The notes under the pieces: generated by a model | Seen by the model: the letters and a program-made list of their open reading frames with translations, nothing else | What the model was told of the DNA's origin: nothing | Database searches by the model: none | Shown here: positions 24,833 through 34,286 of the stretch, piece after piece | Numbering within the stretch: the first letter of the stretch is position 1 | How the letters are laid out: each line of letters begins with the position of its first letter | Program-made: the position numbers and the translations under genes | NCBI GenBank assembly: GCA_900320045.1 | Contig: ONQT01000002.1 | Coordinates: forward strand, 1-64,000 | DNA: 64,000 nt | From: an uncultured Prevotellaceae bacterium | Lineage (GTDB): Bacteria; Bacteroidota; Bacteroidia; Bacteroidales; Bacteroidaceae | Direction: 5' to 3'

Positions 24833-24890
24833 CATCGAAATACCGAAATCTCGAAATACCGAAACATCGAAACATCGAAACATCGAAAAA
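24833..24890. repeat. ATCGAAA-type short tandem repeat
   Basis: The spacer after hisS is made of 8-10 base words CATCGAAA, TACCGAAA and TCTCGAAA. A related ATCGAAAT cluster lies at 56424-56467. Confidence 0.85.
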
Positions 24891-24900
24891 AAACAACCCT

Positions 24901-25749
24901 ATGAAGAAAATCCTAATGGCAGCCATCGCGCTGCTAACCCTGACGGCTGCCATGCAGCAGAAGGTAACGACCATCTTTATCATTGGCGACTCGACAGCCG
25001 CCAAGAAAGACCTGTCGAAAGGCTCGCCAGAGCGAGGCTGGGGCATGGCCCTGCAGTGTTACTTCGACGAGGCCTTTATCCGTGTGGACAATCATGCTGT
25101 GAACGGACGCTCTACGAAGAGTTTCCTTGACGAAGGCCGTTGGCAGAAAGTGGTCGATAAGATTCAGCCTGGCGACTACGTCATTATCCAGTTCGGTCAC
25201 AATGACGCCAAGAAGAATGATGCCAAGCGCCATACTGATCCAGGTTCGACATTCGATGCTAATCTGGCACGCTTTGTCAATGAAACACGCGCCAAGGGTG
25301 GCATCCCCGTTATTATGAATCCGGTGGTGCGCCGCAACTTCACCAAGAATGCTGCCCGTGTGAACGACGACGAGTCGTTGCGTAACACCTCCTTCAAGGA
25401 CGGTGCGAAGGTCAAAGAGGGTGACGTGCTGAAAGATACCCACGGACTATATGCTGTAGCTCCACGTAATGTGGCCGATAGTTTGCACGTCAACTTCGTC
25501 GACGCCACTAAGATTACCCACGACCTGGAGCAGGGCTTGGGTGTCGAGGGCTCGAAGAAGCTGCATATGTGGTACCAGCCAGGCGAGCATCCAGCATTGC
25601 CAGACGGTCGTCAGGACAACACGCACTACAACATCTACGGCGCTCATCAGGTGGCCAAATTGTTGGCTGATGCGCTGTGCCAGGAGATTCCTTTGCTCAG
25701 CAAGTATCGTACGGATGACAATCCCTGCAAGATGGAACAGCCGAAATAA
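24901..25749 (+). CDS. Rhamnogalacturonan acetylesterase-type SGNH hydrolase
   Basis: 282 residues with a short signal peptide (~1-18). SGNH/GDSL blocks: GDSTA (nucleophile Ser), block with Gly in the NGRSTKSF segment, block III GHNDAKKND, and block V DNTHYNIYGAH with the catalytic Asp-His. This arrangement is that of CE12 rhamnogalacturonan acetylesterases, which remove acetyl groups from pectin. It is a periplasmic or secreted enzyme. No other pectin gene is adjacent, so the substrate is inferred from family. No clear promoter between hisS and this gene; the spacer is repeats. Confidence 0.85.
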   Translation: MKKILMAAIALLTLTAAMQQKVTTIFIIGDSTAAKKDLSKGSPERGWGMALQCYFDEAFIRVDNHAVNGRSTKSFLDEGRWQKVVDKIQPGDYVIIQFGHNDAKKNDAKRHTDPGSTFDANLARFVNETRAKGGIPVIMNPVVRRNFTKNAARVNDDESLRNTSFKDGAKVKEGDVLKDTHGLYAVAPRNVADSLHVNFVDATKITHDLEQGLGVEGSKKLHMWYQPGEHPALPDGRQDNTHYNIYGAHQVAKLLADALCQEIPLLSKYRTDDNPCKMEQPK

Positions 25750-25799
25750 GGGGGCAAGAATAAAATGGACAAAGAATAAATAACCCGCTTGTTGAAAAT

Positions 25800-25833
25800 A
25801 AATCCTGCAAAACATTTGCGGGATTTGTTTTTT
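25800..25833 (+). terminator. Intrinsic terminator after the acetylesterase gene
   Basis: 12-bp stem AAATCCTGCAAA / TTTGCGGGATTT (one G-T pair) with a 3-base loop, then G and six T. The next promoter starts 6 bases later. Confidence 0.88.
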
Positions 25834-25838
25834 CTGCT

Positions 25839-25846
25839 TATCTTTG
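25839..25846 (+). promoter_or_regulatory. -7 promoter element for rubrerythrin
   Basis: TATCTTTG, 43 bases before the ATG. Confidence 0.75.
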
Positions 25847-25889
25847 CAAAAATTTCATTTATACTACACTAAACAAAACATTTACGATT

Positions 25890-26447
25890 ATGAAGAAAAA
25901 GTTTATCTGCGCCGTTTGTGGATATATCTACGAAGGCGATGCTGCTCCCGAGAAGTGTCCCATCTGTAAGGCTCCCGCTTCTAAGTTCTCTGAACTGAAG
26001 GACGATGCCGATATGACCTACGCTACTGTTCACAAGATTGGTGACGGCAAGCCCGAGGGTGTCAGCGAGGAGATGATTCAGGACCTGCGCAACCACTTCA
26101 ACGGTGAGTGTGGTGAGGTTGGTATGTATCTGGCTATGGCTCGTCAGGCAGACCGCGAGGGCTATCCTGAGATTGCTGAGGCTTTCAAGCGCTATGCCTT
26201 CGAGGAGGCAGACCACGCCAGCCGTTTTGCTGAGCTGCTGGGCGAGTGCGTTTGGGACACCAAGACCAATCTGGAGAAGCGTGCCGCTGCTGAAGCTGGT
26301 GCTTGCGAGGACAAGTTCCGCATTGCCAAGAACGCCAAGGCTGCCGGTTTCGACGCAATCCACGATACCGTTCACGAGATGGCCAAGGACGAGGCTCGTC
26401 ACGGTGCCGGCTTCGCTGGTCTGCTGAAGCGCTATTTCGGAAAGTAA
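25890..26447 (+). CDS. Rubrerythrin, reverse domain order (NADH peroxidase type)
   Basis: 185 residues. The rubredoxin domain is at the N-terminus ([10 protein letters not shown] ... CPICKAP, residues ~7-30) and the di-iron ferritin-like domain follows ([47 protein letters not shown]). This is the reverse of classic rubrerythrin and matches enzymes that reduce hydrogen peroxide in anaerobes. The product ends in a Lys codon with the strong codon bias of a highly expressed gene. It has its own promoter between two terminator/promoter signals. Confidence 0.95.
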   Translation: MKKKFICAVCGYIYEGDAAPEKCPICKAPASKFSELKDDADMTYATVHKIGDGKPEGVSEEMIQDLRNHFNGECGEVGMYLAMARQADREGYPEIAEAFKRYAFEEADHASRFAELLGECVWDTKTNLEKRAAAEAGACEDKFRIAKNAKAAGFDAIHDTVHEMAKDEARHGAGFAGLLKRYFGK

Positions 26448-26514
26448 GCTGTTTTTCAGGCAGACTGAACCTGCCTGCACAATATTTGAGGGAAAATGTC
26501 GTTTTATCATATAT

Positions 26515-27825
26515 ATGGTAAGACGACTTTTCTTTTTTCTCACTGCAATAGCCTTGTTGCTGACGGCCTGTTCAGACAATGACTCGTTCTCGACAGACCG
26601 TAGTCATCTTTTGACGTTCTCCAAGGACACCATTAAGATGGACACCATGTTCTCGGACGTTCCTTCAACAACCTATACTTTCTGGGTGTACAACCATTCG
26701 GGCGACGGCATCCGTATTGCCAATGTTCGCCTGGACCGAGGCAATCAGTCGGGGTTCCGCGTTAATGTGGACGGCACGTTCCTGAACCCCGTAGCTACCG
26801 ATCTGGAGGTTAGAAAGGGAGACAGCATTCGTGTATTTGTAGAGGTTACGGCCCACGAGAACTTACAGGAGACTCCCCAGTTGGTGGAGGACAACCTGCT
26901 GTTTACGCTGCAGAGTGGGGTGGTGCAGCAGATGAATCTGCGCACATGGGCCTGGGATGCCTACAAGGTGACCAATATGGTGGTGACGGGTGACGAGGTT
27001 ATTGAGTCGTCGAAGCCTGTGGTGGTCTATGGCCGTGGCATCAACATTGAGAAAGGCGCCACGTTGACCGTCAAGAACACTACGCTCTACTTCCATGACG
27101 GTGCCGGTATTGAGGTCAGTGGCAAGTTGGTGACTGACCATGTGCTGATGCGTGGCGATCGTCTGGATCACATGTTTGCCTACTTGCCATACGACCGCGT
27201 CAGCGGACAGTGGGGAGGCGTGGTTGTCAAGGCTAAATCTGACGGCGTTGAGATGACTAATAGCGAGTTGCATAGCTCACACAACGCTCTTTGGTGCGAC
27301 AGTACGGTGGTGACGTTGACCAATACCATTATCCATAACTGCAAGGGGTACGGTCTCTACGCCCATGACTCTAAGGTGGCGCTCACCAAGTGTCTTGTCA
27401 GTAATGCGTTGAACGATTGTCTGTCGATGGAGGGTTGCCAGGCTACTGTTGACCAAACAACGCTAGCTCAGTTCTATCCTTTCTCAGCCAATCGCGGTGC
27501 TGCCTTGCGCTTTAACTATACCAAACAACCCATGTCGTTAGTGTGTAACAATACCCTTGTGACAGGCTATGCTGAAGACGTTATCTTTGGTAAGGGCAAC
27601 GATCCGGAATTGATGAGCTATCACTTCGAGAATTGCCTCTTGCGTACGGGGGCTGTTGAAGATTCTAAGGACATTGTCAACGTCATCTGGGAGAAACCGT
27701 CCGACGAAATTCAGGGTCAGAAGCATTTCGTTAAGTTCGATGACGTCAATTTCATCTACGACTTCCGGCTGAAAGAAGAGTCGCCAGCCTTCGAACGTAG
27801 CATAGGATGGCCTGGTAATCAGTAG
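26515..27825 (+). CDS. Parallel beta-helix lipoprotein
   Basis: 436 residues. Lipobox LLLTACS gives a lipidated Cys at ~19. Residues ~30-150 look like an Ig-like/immunoglobulin-type beta domain (DTIKMDTMFSDVPSTTYTFWVYN). Residues ~160-400 contain right-handed parallel beta-helix rungs (GINIEKGATLTVKNTTLYF, VEMTNSELHSSHNALWCDSTVVTLTNTIIHNC, GLYAHDSKVALTKC). No catalytic residues are evident. Likely outer-membrane or surface exposed; the role is unknown. No clear promoter; 67 bases separate it from rubrerythrin. Convergent with cysE. Confidence 0.85.
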   Translation: MVRRLFFFLTAIALLLTACSDNDSFSTDRSHLLTFSKDTIKMDTMFSDVPSTTYTFWVYNHSGDGIRIANVRLDRGNQSGFRVNVDGTFLNPVATDLEVRKGDSIRVFVEVTAHENLQETPQLVEDNLLFTLQSGVVQQMNLRTWAWDAYKVTNMVVTGDEVIESSKPVVVYGRGINIEKGATLTVKNTTLYFHDGAGIEVSGKLVTDHVLMRGDRLDHMFAYLPYDRVSGQWGGVVVKAKSDGVEMTNSELHSSHNALWCDSTVVTLTNTIIHNCKGYGLYAHDSKVALTKCLVSNALNDCLSMEGCQATVDQTTLAQFYPFSANRGAALRFNYTKQPMSLVCNNTLVTGYAEDVIFGKGNDPELMSYHFENCLLRTGAVEDSKDIVNVIWEKPSDEIQGQKHFVKFDDVNFIYDFRLKEESPAFERSIGWPGNQ

Positions 27826-27868
27826 TTTTGCTTATCCAACAGGTTTTCTTTTCTTTGTAAGCATCAAA

Positions 27869-28786
27869 TTAGATGCCGAGGCCGCCTTCGTAAGAAGCAT
27901 CGACAGCCTTTGACTGCAGGATACGTGAATAAGGTGGTACGTCATGTGTCAGCCAGATGTTGCCGCCTATCGTGCTGTGATGACCTATCGTAATGCGCCC
28001 TAAGATAGATGCGTTGGAGTAGATGGTGACATGGTCCTCGATAATCGGGTGACGAGGGACGTTGAGCATGTTTCCTTGAGCATCGTACTTGAAACTCTTG
28101 GCTCCCAGCGTAACGCCCTGATAGAGGGTGACATGGTCCCCGATAATGGCCGTCTCGCCAATAACGACACCCGTGCCGTGGTCAATGGCAAAATATTCGC
28201 CGATGGTTGCTCCAGGATGAATGTCTATTCCCGTCTTGCTATGAGCTTGTTCCGTGATGATACGCGGAATGACGGGTACCTTCAGTTCATGCAGTTTGTG
28301 GGCAATACGATAGTGTATCATTGTGTTGACGACAGGGTAGCAGAAGATAACCTCGCCGTAGTTGGGAGCAGCGGGATCGTTATCGAACATTGCCTGGACA
28401 TCAGTATAGAGCAGACGCTTGATTTCGGGTAATGCATTGATGAACTCCTGTGCAGTCTCCTCGGCGCAGGCATAGACTGTCTCGCGATTGTGAAGGTCAG
28501 TGCAGTCCTCGCAGAACTGAAGTCCGTGGGCAATTTGCTTGATGAGCAGGCGTTGCAGCTCGACCATGTAGTTGCCGATATAATAGGCACGGATAGATTC
28601 GTCGCTTTGACGTTTATTGAAATAGTCGGGGAATATGATGCTCTTCACCAGTCGGACGATGCGCTCCACGTGTTCTACGGAGGGCAGGGGAGCTTCGACG
28701 GCAGGCATCATTCTGACTTCCTGCTCTGTCAGTCGTGACAGCAGGTGTACATTCTTCAGCAGGATGTCGTTGGATTTCTTGTTCAT
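27869..28786 (-). CDS. cysE: Serine O-acetyltransferase (EpsC-type)
   Basis: 305 residues; makes O-acetylserine from serine and acetyl-CoA for cysteine synthesis. N-terminal helical domain (~1-160), then left-handed beta-helix hexapeptide repeats with IDIHPGATIGEYFAIDHGTGVVIGETAIIG carrying the catalytic His pair, and VTLYQGVTLGAKSF. The longer N-terminal region matches the EpsC branch common in this phylum. Last gene of a leftward run after the porin (36-base gap). Confidence 0.93.
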   Translation of the reverse strand: MNKKSNDILLKNVHLLSRLTEQEVRMMPAVEAPLPSVEHVERIVRLVKSIIFPDYFNKRQSDESIRAYYIGNYMVELQRLLIKQIAHGLQFCEDCTDLHNRETVYACAEETAQEFINALPEIKRLLYTDVQAMFDNDPAAPNYGEVIFCYPVVNTMIHYRIAHKLHELKVPVIPRIITEQAHSKTGIDIHPGATIGEYFAIDHGTGVVIGETAIIGDHVTLYQGVTLGAKSFKYDAQGNMLNVPRHPIIEDHVTIYSNASILGRITIGHHSTIGGNIWLTHDVPPYSRILQSKAVDASYEGGLGI

Positions 28787-28822
28787 CGTGCGTATATATT
28801 TAAGAGGTTGACTAATCCGGGT

Positions 28823-31186
28823 TTAGTTGTAGAAGTTCCACGAAACACCGAAGTGCAGGACACTGCCGTTGGTGGGATAGTGGGGCGTGAGGAAGTAGCG
28901 TTTGGAGCCCGAACCGGCATTGACGTGAGTCATAGCCAAGAAGAAACGGGCGCGTTTAAGGTGCATATTGACGTACGCATCCAGGAAAGGATAGCCGCCC
29001 AGCTCCTCCTTAGAATCACCGTTCTTTTGAATGGCAAACTGGCTAAGTTGTGGCGAGTAGTCGGGAGCCTCGTACTTCGAGAACCACGTCAGCGAACCAC
29101 CCAGTTCGACGTCGAGCACTCGGGCCAGCTTGAACTTGATGTACAGATTGCTGAAGATGTTCAGGTCCGGCAATGGCAAAGCGCTGGGCATGCTGCTGTT
29201 CTGGTAGGTGATAATGTTGTCGAAGTTCAGGATGCCCCAACGCAGGTTCTGCATGAGTTGCAGGGTGAGCACGTTGATGTTCGCTGACTCTTGATAGACA
29301 TCTGCTGTCATTGCTGTGCGTGCTGTACCCGTGTTGGTGTACGACATACCGAAGTAGGTGTAGTTCTGTATTTCATCGATGGCTACACGCAGGCGGGTGT
29401 GTGTCTTGTCGTAGCCGAAGATGCCTTCTAGATGAGTGCGTGTCTCGGCATTCAGACTCTTCTCCCACCACAGGTGTTTGGCATGGAACTGCTCCATGAA
29501 GTAACGGGGAACGTCACGCGTGAAGTTTCCCTTGGCTGCCAGTCGGACTGTATCGCCAAACAGCGGGAAGTTCACGTCGGTGCTGAAGTCGAGGATTAAC
29601 TTACCCAAGTCAAAGCCTACAGCACCAATCTCGACTCCTGCATTGAAGTGGAAGGTGTGTCCCTGTGTCTTGGCCAACTGGGCACCTATGTTCAGGGCAT
29701 TGTCACCCTTGGTGCTCAAGTGGTAGGCTGTCTCGCCAACTGTCAAGTCAGGCATACTGTAGCGACGATACTCGTGCGTGGCAAAAACCTTCAGACCTGC
29801 CTTGACATACTTGTTGAAGCCTTCGAGTAGGGCGACGGCCAGCGTGTTCTTAATGCTGGTATAGCGGTGTTTATCGTAAGCCGCCTGACCTGCAGAGCCA
29901 CCCGTGTCGTCCTTGTCGTAATAGGTGTTGAGATAATAGTCCGTTGGAGTATAGTAGGACTGGTAGATGTGCTCGTAGTTGTTGAGGTCCAGCGTGTGGA
30001 TAAAACTGGTAACGGGCACGTATTCGCGCTTCATGGTGGCGTCGATGCTATCCTGAAGGGCTTTAGCGGCCAAGAGGCTGTCCATAGCCTCCTTCCCTTC
30101 CACGTTGATACGTGTGGTGTCAACAGGGTGTTCTTTCTTTGAGCCTACGGGTTCGTCACCCATGATGCGAGCATCCTTGGGACGACCCTTAGGAACATCT
30201 GAAACCACAGGAGCCTCCTGACGTCCAGCCGGCTTGTCCTTGTCTTTGCCCTCCTTCTCGGCCTCGCGCTTAGCCTTCTGTTTGGCCGACTCAGCAGCAA
30301 ACTGACGTGCCTTGATTTCCTCTTCCGTCATCTTTACCTTGCGGAAGAAACCAACACTATAGCGCTGGTTGAAGAACAGATGTTGTGTCTTGTTGCGGTT
30401 CCAGTTGCTCTGAAGCACAGTGGGAATCTCGTCCTCACTGTATTGTGTCGTCTCCAGCTCGGGGTGCGTGATGTAGTTGTCGTTGGTGATACCACCGTTT
30501 TCGTTGGACTTGTGCTGGTAGGCCTGACCTAAGAAGTGCATCTGGTAGCGGTCACCACGATAGGAGGCGAAAAGGCCTGCACGGAAGTGGGAAACGTTCT
30601 GGTTCTGGTAGTAGCCGCGAGCATACTGGTAGTTAAGGTCGAAGCCTAGGCCCACTCGCTTGCCGGCATTAACGGCAAACTTGGCGCGGATGTGGTCCTC
30701 GCCGTGCTGCTTGTCGCCACATTCGTCGTAACTGATGTTGGTATAGGGCGACAGCGTATTCATAAAATGGAAGTCCTCGGGCTCCATACGCGAGAAGCTG
30801 TAGCCATCGGTAAAGAAGAACTGGCTGATGGGCTTGCGGTCGATAAAGATACGACTCAAACGTGCCGAATAGTTGTTACCGATGGTGTTGTACTCGCCAT
30901 AGAGCCCCGTGGCGTGGATGCTGTTCTGATAGAGGTGGGGAATGGTGTCCAGAGCGGTGGGGGTGATGTCGCCGAAACGACGGTCGACAGTCCACGCCCA
31001 TACACCTTTGGGAACCTCCTTGTTCTTGTGGGTGGAGTCGCGGCTGTTGGGGTTAAAGGCGCGATTCGGATCGTTGGGGTCTACCTGTGTGATGTTGCCG
31101 CTGGGGTCTATCTGGTTATACACCTGTGACTGCATAGTAGGAACGATGCAGACAATAGTTAGAATCAGCGTGAGGAACTTCTTCAT
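28823..31186 (-). CDS. Putative porin (Porin_10 type) with charged insertion
   Basis: 787 residues; signal peptide (~1-20) ending near MQSQ, an N-terminal region with VWAWTVDRRFGD, then a long beta barrel ending in VLHFGVSWNFYN with a C-terminal aromatic. It matches the large putative porins of Bacteroidota (PF14121). An unusual feature is residues ~282-352, a Lys/Glu/Ala-rich segment (AKQKAKREAEKEGKDKDK) plus a Pro/Gly stretch that cannot be barrel and must form a loop or turn. Expressed behind the DUF4468 and small membrane genes. Channel specificity unknown. Confidence 0.85.
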   Translation of the reverse strand: MKKFLTLILTIVCIVPTMQSQVYNQIDPSGNITQVDPNDPNRAFNPNSRDSTHKNKEVPKGVWAWTVDRRFGDITPTALDTIPHLYQNSIHATGLYGEYNTIGNNYSARLSRIFIDRKPISQFFFTDGYSFSRMEPEDFHFMNTLSPYTNISYDECGDKQHGEDHIRAKFAVNAGKRVGLGFDLNYQYARGYYQNQNVSHFRAGLFASYRGDRYQMHFLGQAYQHKSNENGGITNDNYITHPELETTQYSEDEIPTVLQSNWNRNKTQHLFFNQRYSVGFFRKVKMTEEEIKARQFAAESAKQKAKREAEKEGKDKDKPAGRQEAPVVSDVPKGRPKDARIMGDEPVGSKKEHPVDTTRINVEGKEAMDSLLAAKALQDSIDATMKREYVPVTSFIHTLDLNNYEHIYQSYYTPTDYYLNTYYDKDDTGGSAGQAAYDKHRYTSIKNTLAVALLEGFNKYVKAGLKVFATHEYRRYSMPDLTVGETAYHLSTKGDNALNIGAQLAKTQGHTFHFNAGVEIGAVGFDLGKLILDFSTDVNFPLFGDTVRLAAKGNFTRDVPRYFMEQFHAKHLWWEKSLNAETRTHLEGIFGYDKTHTRLRVAIDEIQNYTYFGMSYTNTGTARTAMTADVYQESANINVLTLQLMQNLRWGILNFDNIITYQNSSMPSALPLPDLNIFSNLYIKFKLARVLDVELGGSLTWFSKYEAPDYSPQLSQFAIQKNGDSKEELGGYPFLDAYVNMHLKRARFFLAMTHVNAGSGSKRYFLTPHYPTNGSVLHFGVSWNFYN

Positions 31187-31204
31187 GGGCTCTGGACTTG
31201 TGCT

Positions 31205-31390
31205 TTATTCGTCGTCTTCCTGACGCATAGGCATCATGCGCAGAGCGGCCTCGAAGAACTTGACAACCATAGCGGCCAAAATGACGTAGGTACCCGTCTC
31301 CTTGCGATAGAAAAAGTAGATGAGCAGGCCTACGATGGCACCCAGCATGAAGATGATGTTCATCCAGTTGCGTATAGTCTTCATACTCAT
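31205..31390 (-). CDS. Small two-helix membrane protein
   Basis: 61 residues with two hydrophobic helices (WMNIIFMLGAIVGLLIYFFY and YVILAAMVVKFFEAALRM) and an acidic C-terminus (RQEDDE). I do not recognise a characterised family. Its ATG overlaps the stop of the DUF4468 gene by ATGA, so translation is coupled, and the porin starts 18 bases downstream. An alternative start is the Met at residue 3. Confidence 0.75.
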   Translation of the reverse strand: MSMKTIRNWMNIIFMLGAIVGLLIYFFYRKETGTYVILAAMVVKFFEAALRMMPMRQEDDE

Positions 31391-32007
31391 TTTAGTAGCG
31401 AATCGAATTTGTTAAACAGGAAGTCCTTGCGGTCGATGGTCTTGCGACGGAACTTGCCGGACAGGGGTAACAAACGGGTGTTCTTCTTGTTGACAGCCGT
31501 CTTGTCGGTAATCCATTCCTCTGCACGGTAGCGTAACTGCTGGTTGCCTTCGCCATAGATGTAGTGAATACGACTGATAGTGATGTCTGCCTTGCCGTCC
31601 TGACACTTAGCCTGTAAAACAAAGCAGAACTGAGTGCGGTCCAGCACAATGGCGTTGCTCTTGAATACTAGCCATTCAGTGTAGGTGGCTCCTAACTCGT
31701 ACTTGACAGAGTCGGTCACGACAACCTGACTATTAATCTGGTTTTTCTCACGAACCATCTTCTCCATGTACTTCTTAACAATGTTGTACACCTGTGAGGC
31801 TGACTTGCCTGGAGCGTCAATGCATTTGTTGAAGACCACCTTGCCGTCAATCTCTGTTACTGCGCCCTTCAGGTACTTGGCGTCAGGGTTCACCTTGACC
31901 TTGACTTCTTCAGTGGTTTCTTCTACCTCGGGGCGTTCCCAAGTGTTGTCCTGTGCCCACGCATATAGGGGCATCAGAGCCCAAAAAAGTATTGCAAGCT
32001 TTTTCAT
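31387..32007 (-). CDS. DUF4468-type secreted protein
   Basis: About 206 residues. Signal peptide (LAILFWALMPLYAWA) cut near residue 18. The body (KVVFNKCIDAPGKSASQVYNIVKKYMEKMV and a following beta-rich region) resembles DUF4468 domains of Bacteroidota, whose function is unknown. I start at ATG 32007, after the promoter and at the signal peptide, not at the longer frame. It overlaps the next gene by 4 bases and lies 90 bases after uvrB. Confidence 0.78.
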   Translation of the reverse strand: MKKLAILFWALMPLYAWAQDNTWERPEVEETTEEVKVKVNPDAKYLKGAVTEIDGKVVFNKCIDAPGKSASQVYNIVKKYMEKMVREKNQINSQVVVTDSVKYELGATYTEWLVFKSNAIVLDRTQFCFVLQAKCQDGKADITISRIHYIYGEGNQQLRYRAEEWITDKTAVNKKNTRLLPLSGKFRRKTIDRKDFLFNKFDSLLK

Positions 32008-32034
32008 ATCCGCAAATATTAGTTCTTTAAGCGA

Positions 32035-32042
32035 CAAAGGTA
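32035..32042 (-). promoter_or_regulatory. -7 promoter element for DUF4468-porin-cysE run
   Basis: TACCTTTG on the minus strand, 27 bases before the ATG at 32007. Confidence 0.75.
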
Positions 32043-32096
32043 CGAAATATTCTGCGAAACAGCCGTACTTATTACATTTTTTTAAATATTTACGTC

Positions 32097-34115
32097 TTAT
32101 TTCAGTTCCAACTCTTTCTGAAGACGGATAATTTCGTCGCGATATTGGGCGGCTTGCAGGAAGTCGAGATTCTTGGAGGCTTCCTTCATCAGGCGGGTTG
32201 TTTCTGCGATGCTCTTCTCCAATTGCGGACGTGTCATACGCTCAATAATCGGGTCGGCGGCAAAGACTGCTGTTGATGGTTGACTCTTGGCAGTCGACGG
32301 TTGACCATTGGCGGCTTTTTCCATTTCGACGAGCGATACCGTCAGGGCTTTCTTGATTTGCGTCGGTGTGATGCCGTGCTCCTCATTATATTTCAGTTGC
32401 TTGGTGCGACGGCGCAGGGTCTCGTCAATGGTCAGCTGCATGGAGGCCGTCATGTTGTCGGCGTACATGATGACCTTGCCGTTGATGTTGCGGGCTGCAC
32501 GGCCAGCAGTTTGCGTCAGCGAACGGTGCGAGCGCAGGAATCCCTCCTTGTCGGCATCCAGAATGGCGACCAACGACACTTCAGGTAAATCCAGACCCTC
32601 GCGTAGCAGGTTGACACCCACTAACACGTCGTAGGTGCCGTTGCGCAGGTTCTCCAGAATCTTGACACGATCCAGGGTCGTCACCTCACTATGGATATAG
32701 GCCGTCTGGATGTCGTGGTTCAGCAGATATTCAGACAGTTCCTCAGCCATACGCTTTGTCAGCGTGGTGACTAGCACTCGCTCCTTACGCTCTATACGTT
32801 GTTGGATTTCCTCCATGAGGTCGTCAATCTGGTTTTCCGTCGGACGAACCTCAATCTCAGGGTCTAGAAGGCCGGTAGGACGAATCACCTGTTCGACAAC
32901 CACACCCTCGGCCTCCTGCAATTCGTAGTCGGCAGGGGTTGCAGAGACATAAATAACCTGATGCGTCATCTGCTTGAACTCTTCAAATGTCAGCGGACGG
33001 TTGTCGAAGGCGGCAGGTAGACGGAAACCATATTCCACCAGATTGGTCTTGCGGGCACGGTCGCCACCATACATTGCTCCAATCTGGGGAACGGAGACGT
33101 GACTCTCGTCAATAACCATCAGGTAGTCCTCTGGGAAGAAGTCCAGTAGACAGTAGGGGCGTTCGCCTGCCTGTCGGCCGTCAAAGTAGCGAGAGTAGTT
33201 CTCGATGCCTGAGCAATGGCCAAGTTCTTTGATCATCTCCATGTCGTACTCTACACGCTCCTTGATACGTTGAGCCTTGAGACTGTCACCCTGCTCCTCG
33301 AAGAACGCCACTTGTTTCACCAGGTCGTCCTGAATGTTGCGGATAGCAATGTTCGTCTGCTCCTGCGTTGTCATGAAGAGGTTGGCAGGGTAGAGCTTGT
33401 ATTCGTCAAATAGCGCCATACGCGTCATTGTGACTGGGTCCAGTTCTTCAATACAGTCTATCTCATCGTCCCAGAAAGTGATGCGCAGGATGGCCTCGCT
33501 GTAAGCCATTGCCACGTCTATGGTGTCACCCTTTACACGGAAGTTTCCGCGTTTCAGTTCTACGTCATTGCGGACGTAAAGTGCTGTTACTAATTTTCTT
33601 AACAAAGCGTTCCGGTCTAGAATTTGTCCGCGATGAATCTCGATGATATTCTCGTTCAATGCCACGGGACTTCCCATGCCATAAATGCATGAAACCGAAG
33701 ACACAACGATAATGTCTTTTCTTCCTGACATCAAGGCACTTACTGCACGAAGTCTTAATCGGTCTATTTCTTCGTTGATGGCTAGGTCCTTTTCGATGTA
33801 GACATCCGTAGTGGGAAGGTATGCCTCTGGTTGGTAGTAGTCGTAATAACTGACATAATACTCGACGGCATTCTGTGGGAAAAAGCCCTTCATCTCTTCG
33901 TACAATTGGGCCGCTAAGGTTTTGTTGTGTGACAGGATGAGGGTGGGCTTGTTGACGTTTGCAATGACGTTGGCAACGGTAAAAGTCTTGCCGGAACCCG
34001 TCACGCCCAACAACACTTGTGCCTGGTCGCCACGTTCCAAACCGTCCGTCAGTTGGCGGATAGCTTCAGGCTGATCGCCCATCGGCTGGTATTTTGAAGT
34101 CAGTATATAGTCCAT
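32097..34115 (-). CDS. uvrB: Excinuclease ABC subunit B
   Basis: About 672 residues; damage-verifying helicase of nucleotide excision repair. Seen: MDYILTSKYQPMGDQPEAI, Walker A GVTGSGKTFTVAN, beta-hairpin YYDYYQPEAY, Walker B region VIDESH, helicase motifs (YVSATPADYEL, VNLLREGLDLPEVSL, QTAGRAARN), and C-terminal UVR motif. I use ATG 34115; a TTG 4 codons upstream is possible. Residues ~601-616 read GQPSTAKSQPSTA, encoded by a 21-bp direct repeat, in the linker between helicase core and UVR domain. Confidence 0.97.
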   Translation of the reverse strand: MDYILTSKYQPMGDQPEAIRQLTDGLERGDQAQVLLGVTGSGKTFTVANVIANVNKPTLILSHNKTLAAQLYEEMKGFFPQNAVEYYVSYYDYYQPEAYLPTTDVYIEKDLAINEEIDRLRLRAVSALMSGRKDIIVVSSVSCIYGMGSPVALNENIIEIHRGQILDRNALLRKLVTALYVRNDVELKRGNFRVKGDTIDVAMAYSEAILRITFWDDEIDCIEELDPVTMTRMALFDEYKLYPANLFMTTQEQTNIAIRNIQDDLVKQVAFFEEQGDSLKAQRIKERVEYDMEMIKELGHCSGIENYSRYFDGRQAGERPYCLLDFFPEDYLMVIDESHVSVPQIGAMYGGDRARKTNLVEYGFRLPAAFDNRPLTFEEFKQMTHQVIYVSATPADYELQEAEGVVVEQVIRPTGLLDPEIEVRPTENQIDDLMEEIQQRIERKERVLVTTLTKRMAEELSEYLLNHDIQTAYIHSEVTTLDRVKILENLRNGTYDVLVGVNLLREGLDLPEVSLVAILDADKEGFLRSHRSLTQTAGRAARNINGKVIMYADNMTASMQLTIDETLRRRTKQLKYNEEHGITPTQIKKALTVSLVEMEKAANGQPSTAKSQPSTAVFAADPIIERMTRPQLEKSIAETTRLMKEASKNLDFLQAAQYRDEIIRLQKELELK
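32266..32312. repeat. 21-bp direct repeat in the uvrB linker
   Basis: Repeated GGTTGAC / CTGTTGATGG words encode QPSTA twice, 7 codons apart, in the flexible linker before the UVR motif. Confidence 0.7.
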
Positions 34116-34144
34116 AGAATCTGCCAAGTATCAAATAAGTTGTG

Positions 34145-34152
34145 CAAAGGTA
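34145..34152 (-). promoter_or_regulatory. -7 promoter element for uvrB
   Basis: TACCTTTG on the minus strand, 29 bases before the ATG at 34115. Confidence 0.75.
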
Positions 34153-34257
34153 CTAAATAATTGATAATTTGCCATTCTTTTTTATTAAAAAGTGTGGTGT
34201 CGCTATGATATATTGATAATTTTTATAAAAAACTTTGTTTTTCTCGCGAGAAATGCG

Positions 34258-34265
34258 TAATTTTG
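34258..34265 (+). promoter_or_regulatory. -7 promoter element for bamD
   Basis: TAATTTTG, 21 bases before the bamD ATG. Confidence 0.75.
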
Positions 34266-34286
34266 CACGTCAAATTCGTAATAGGC

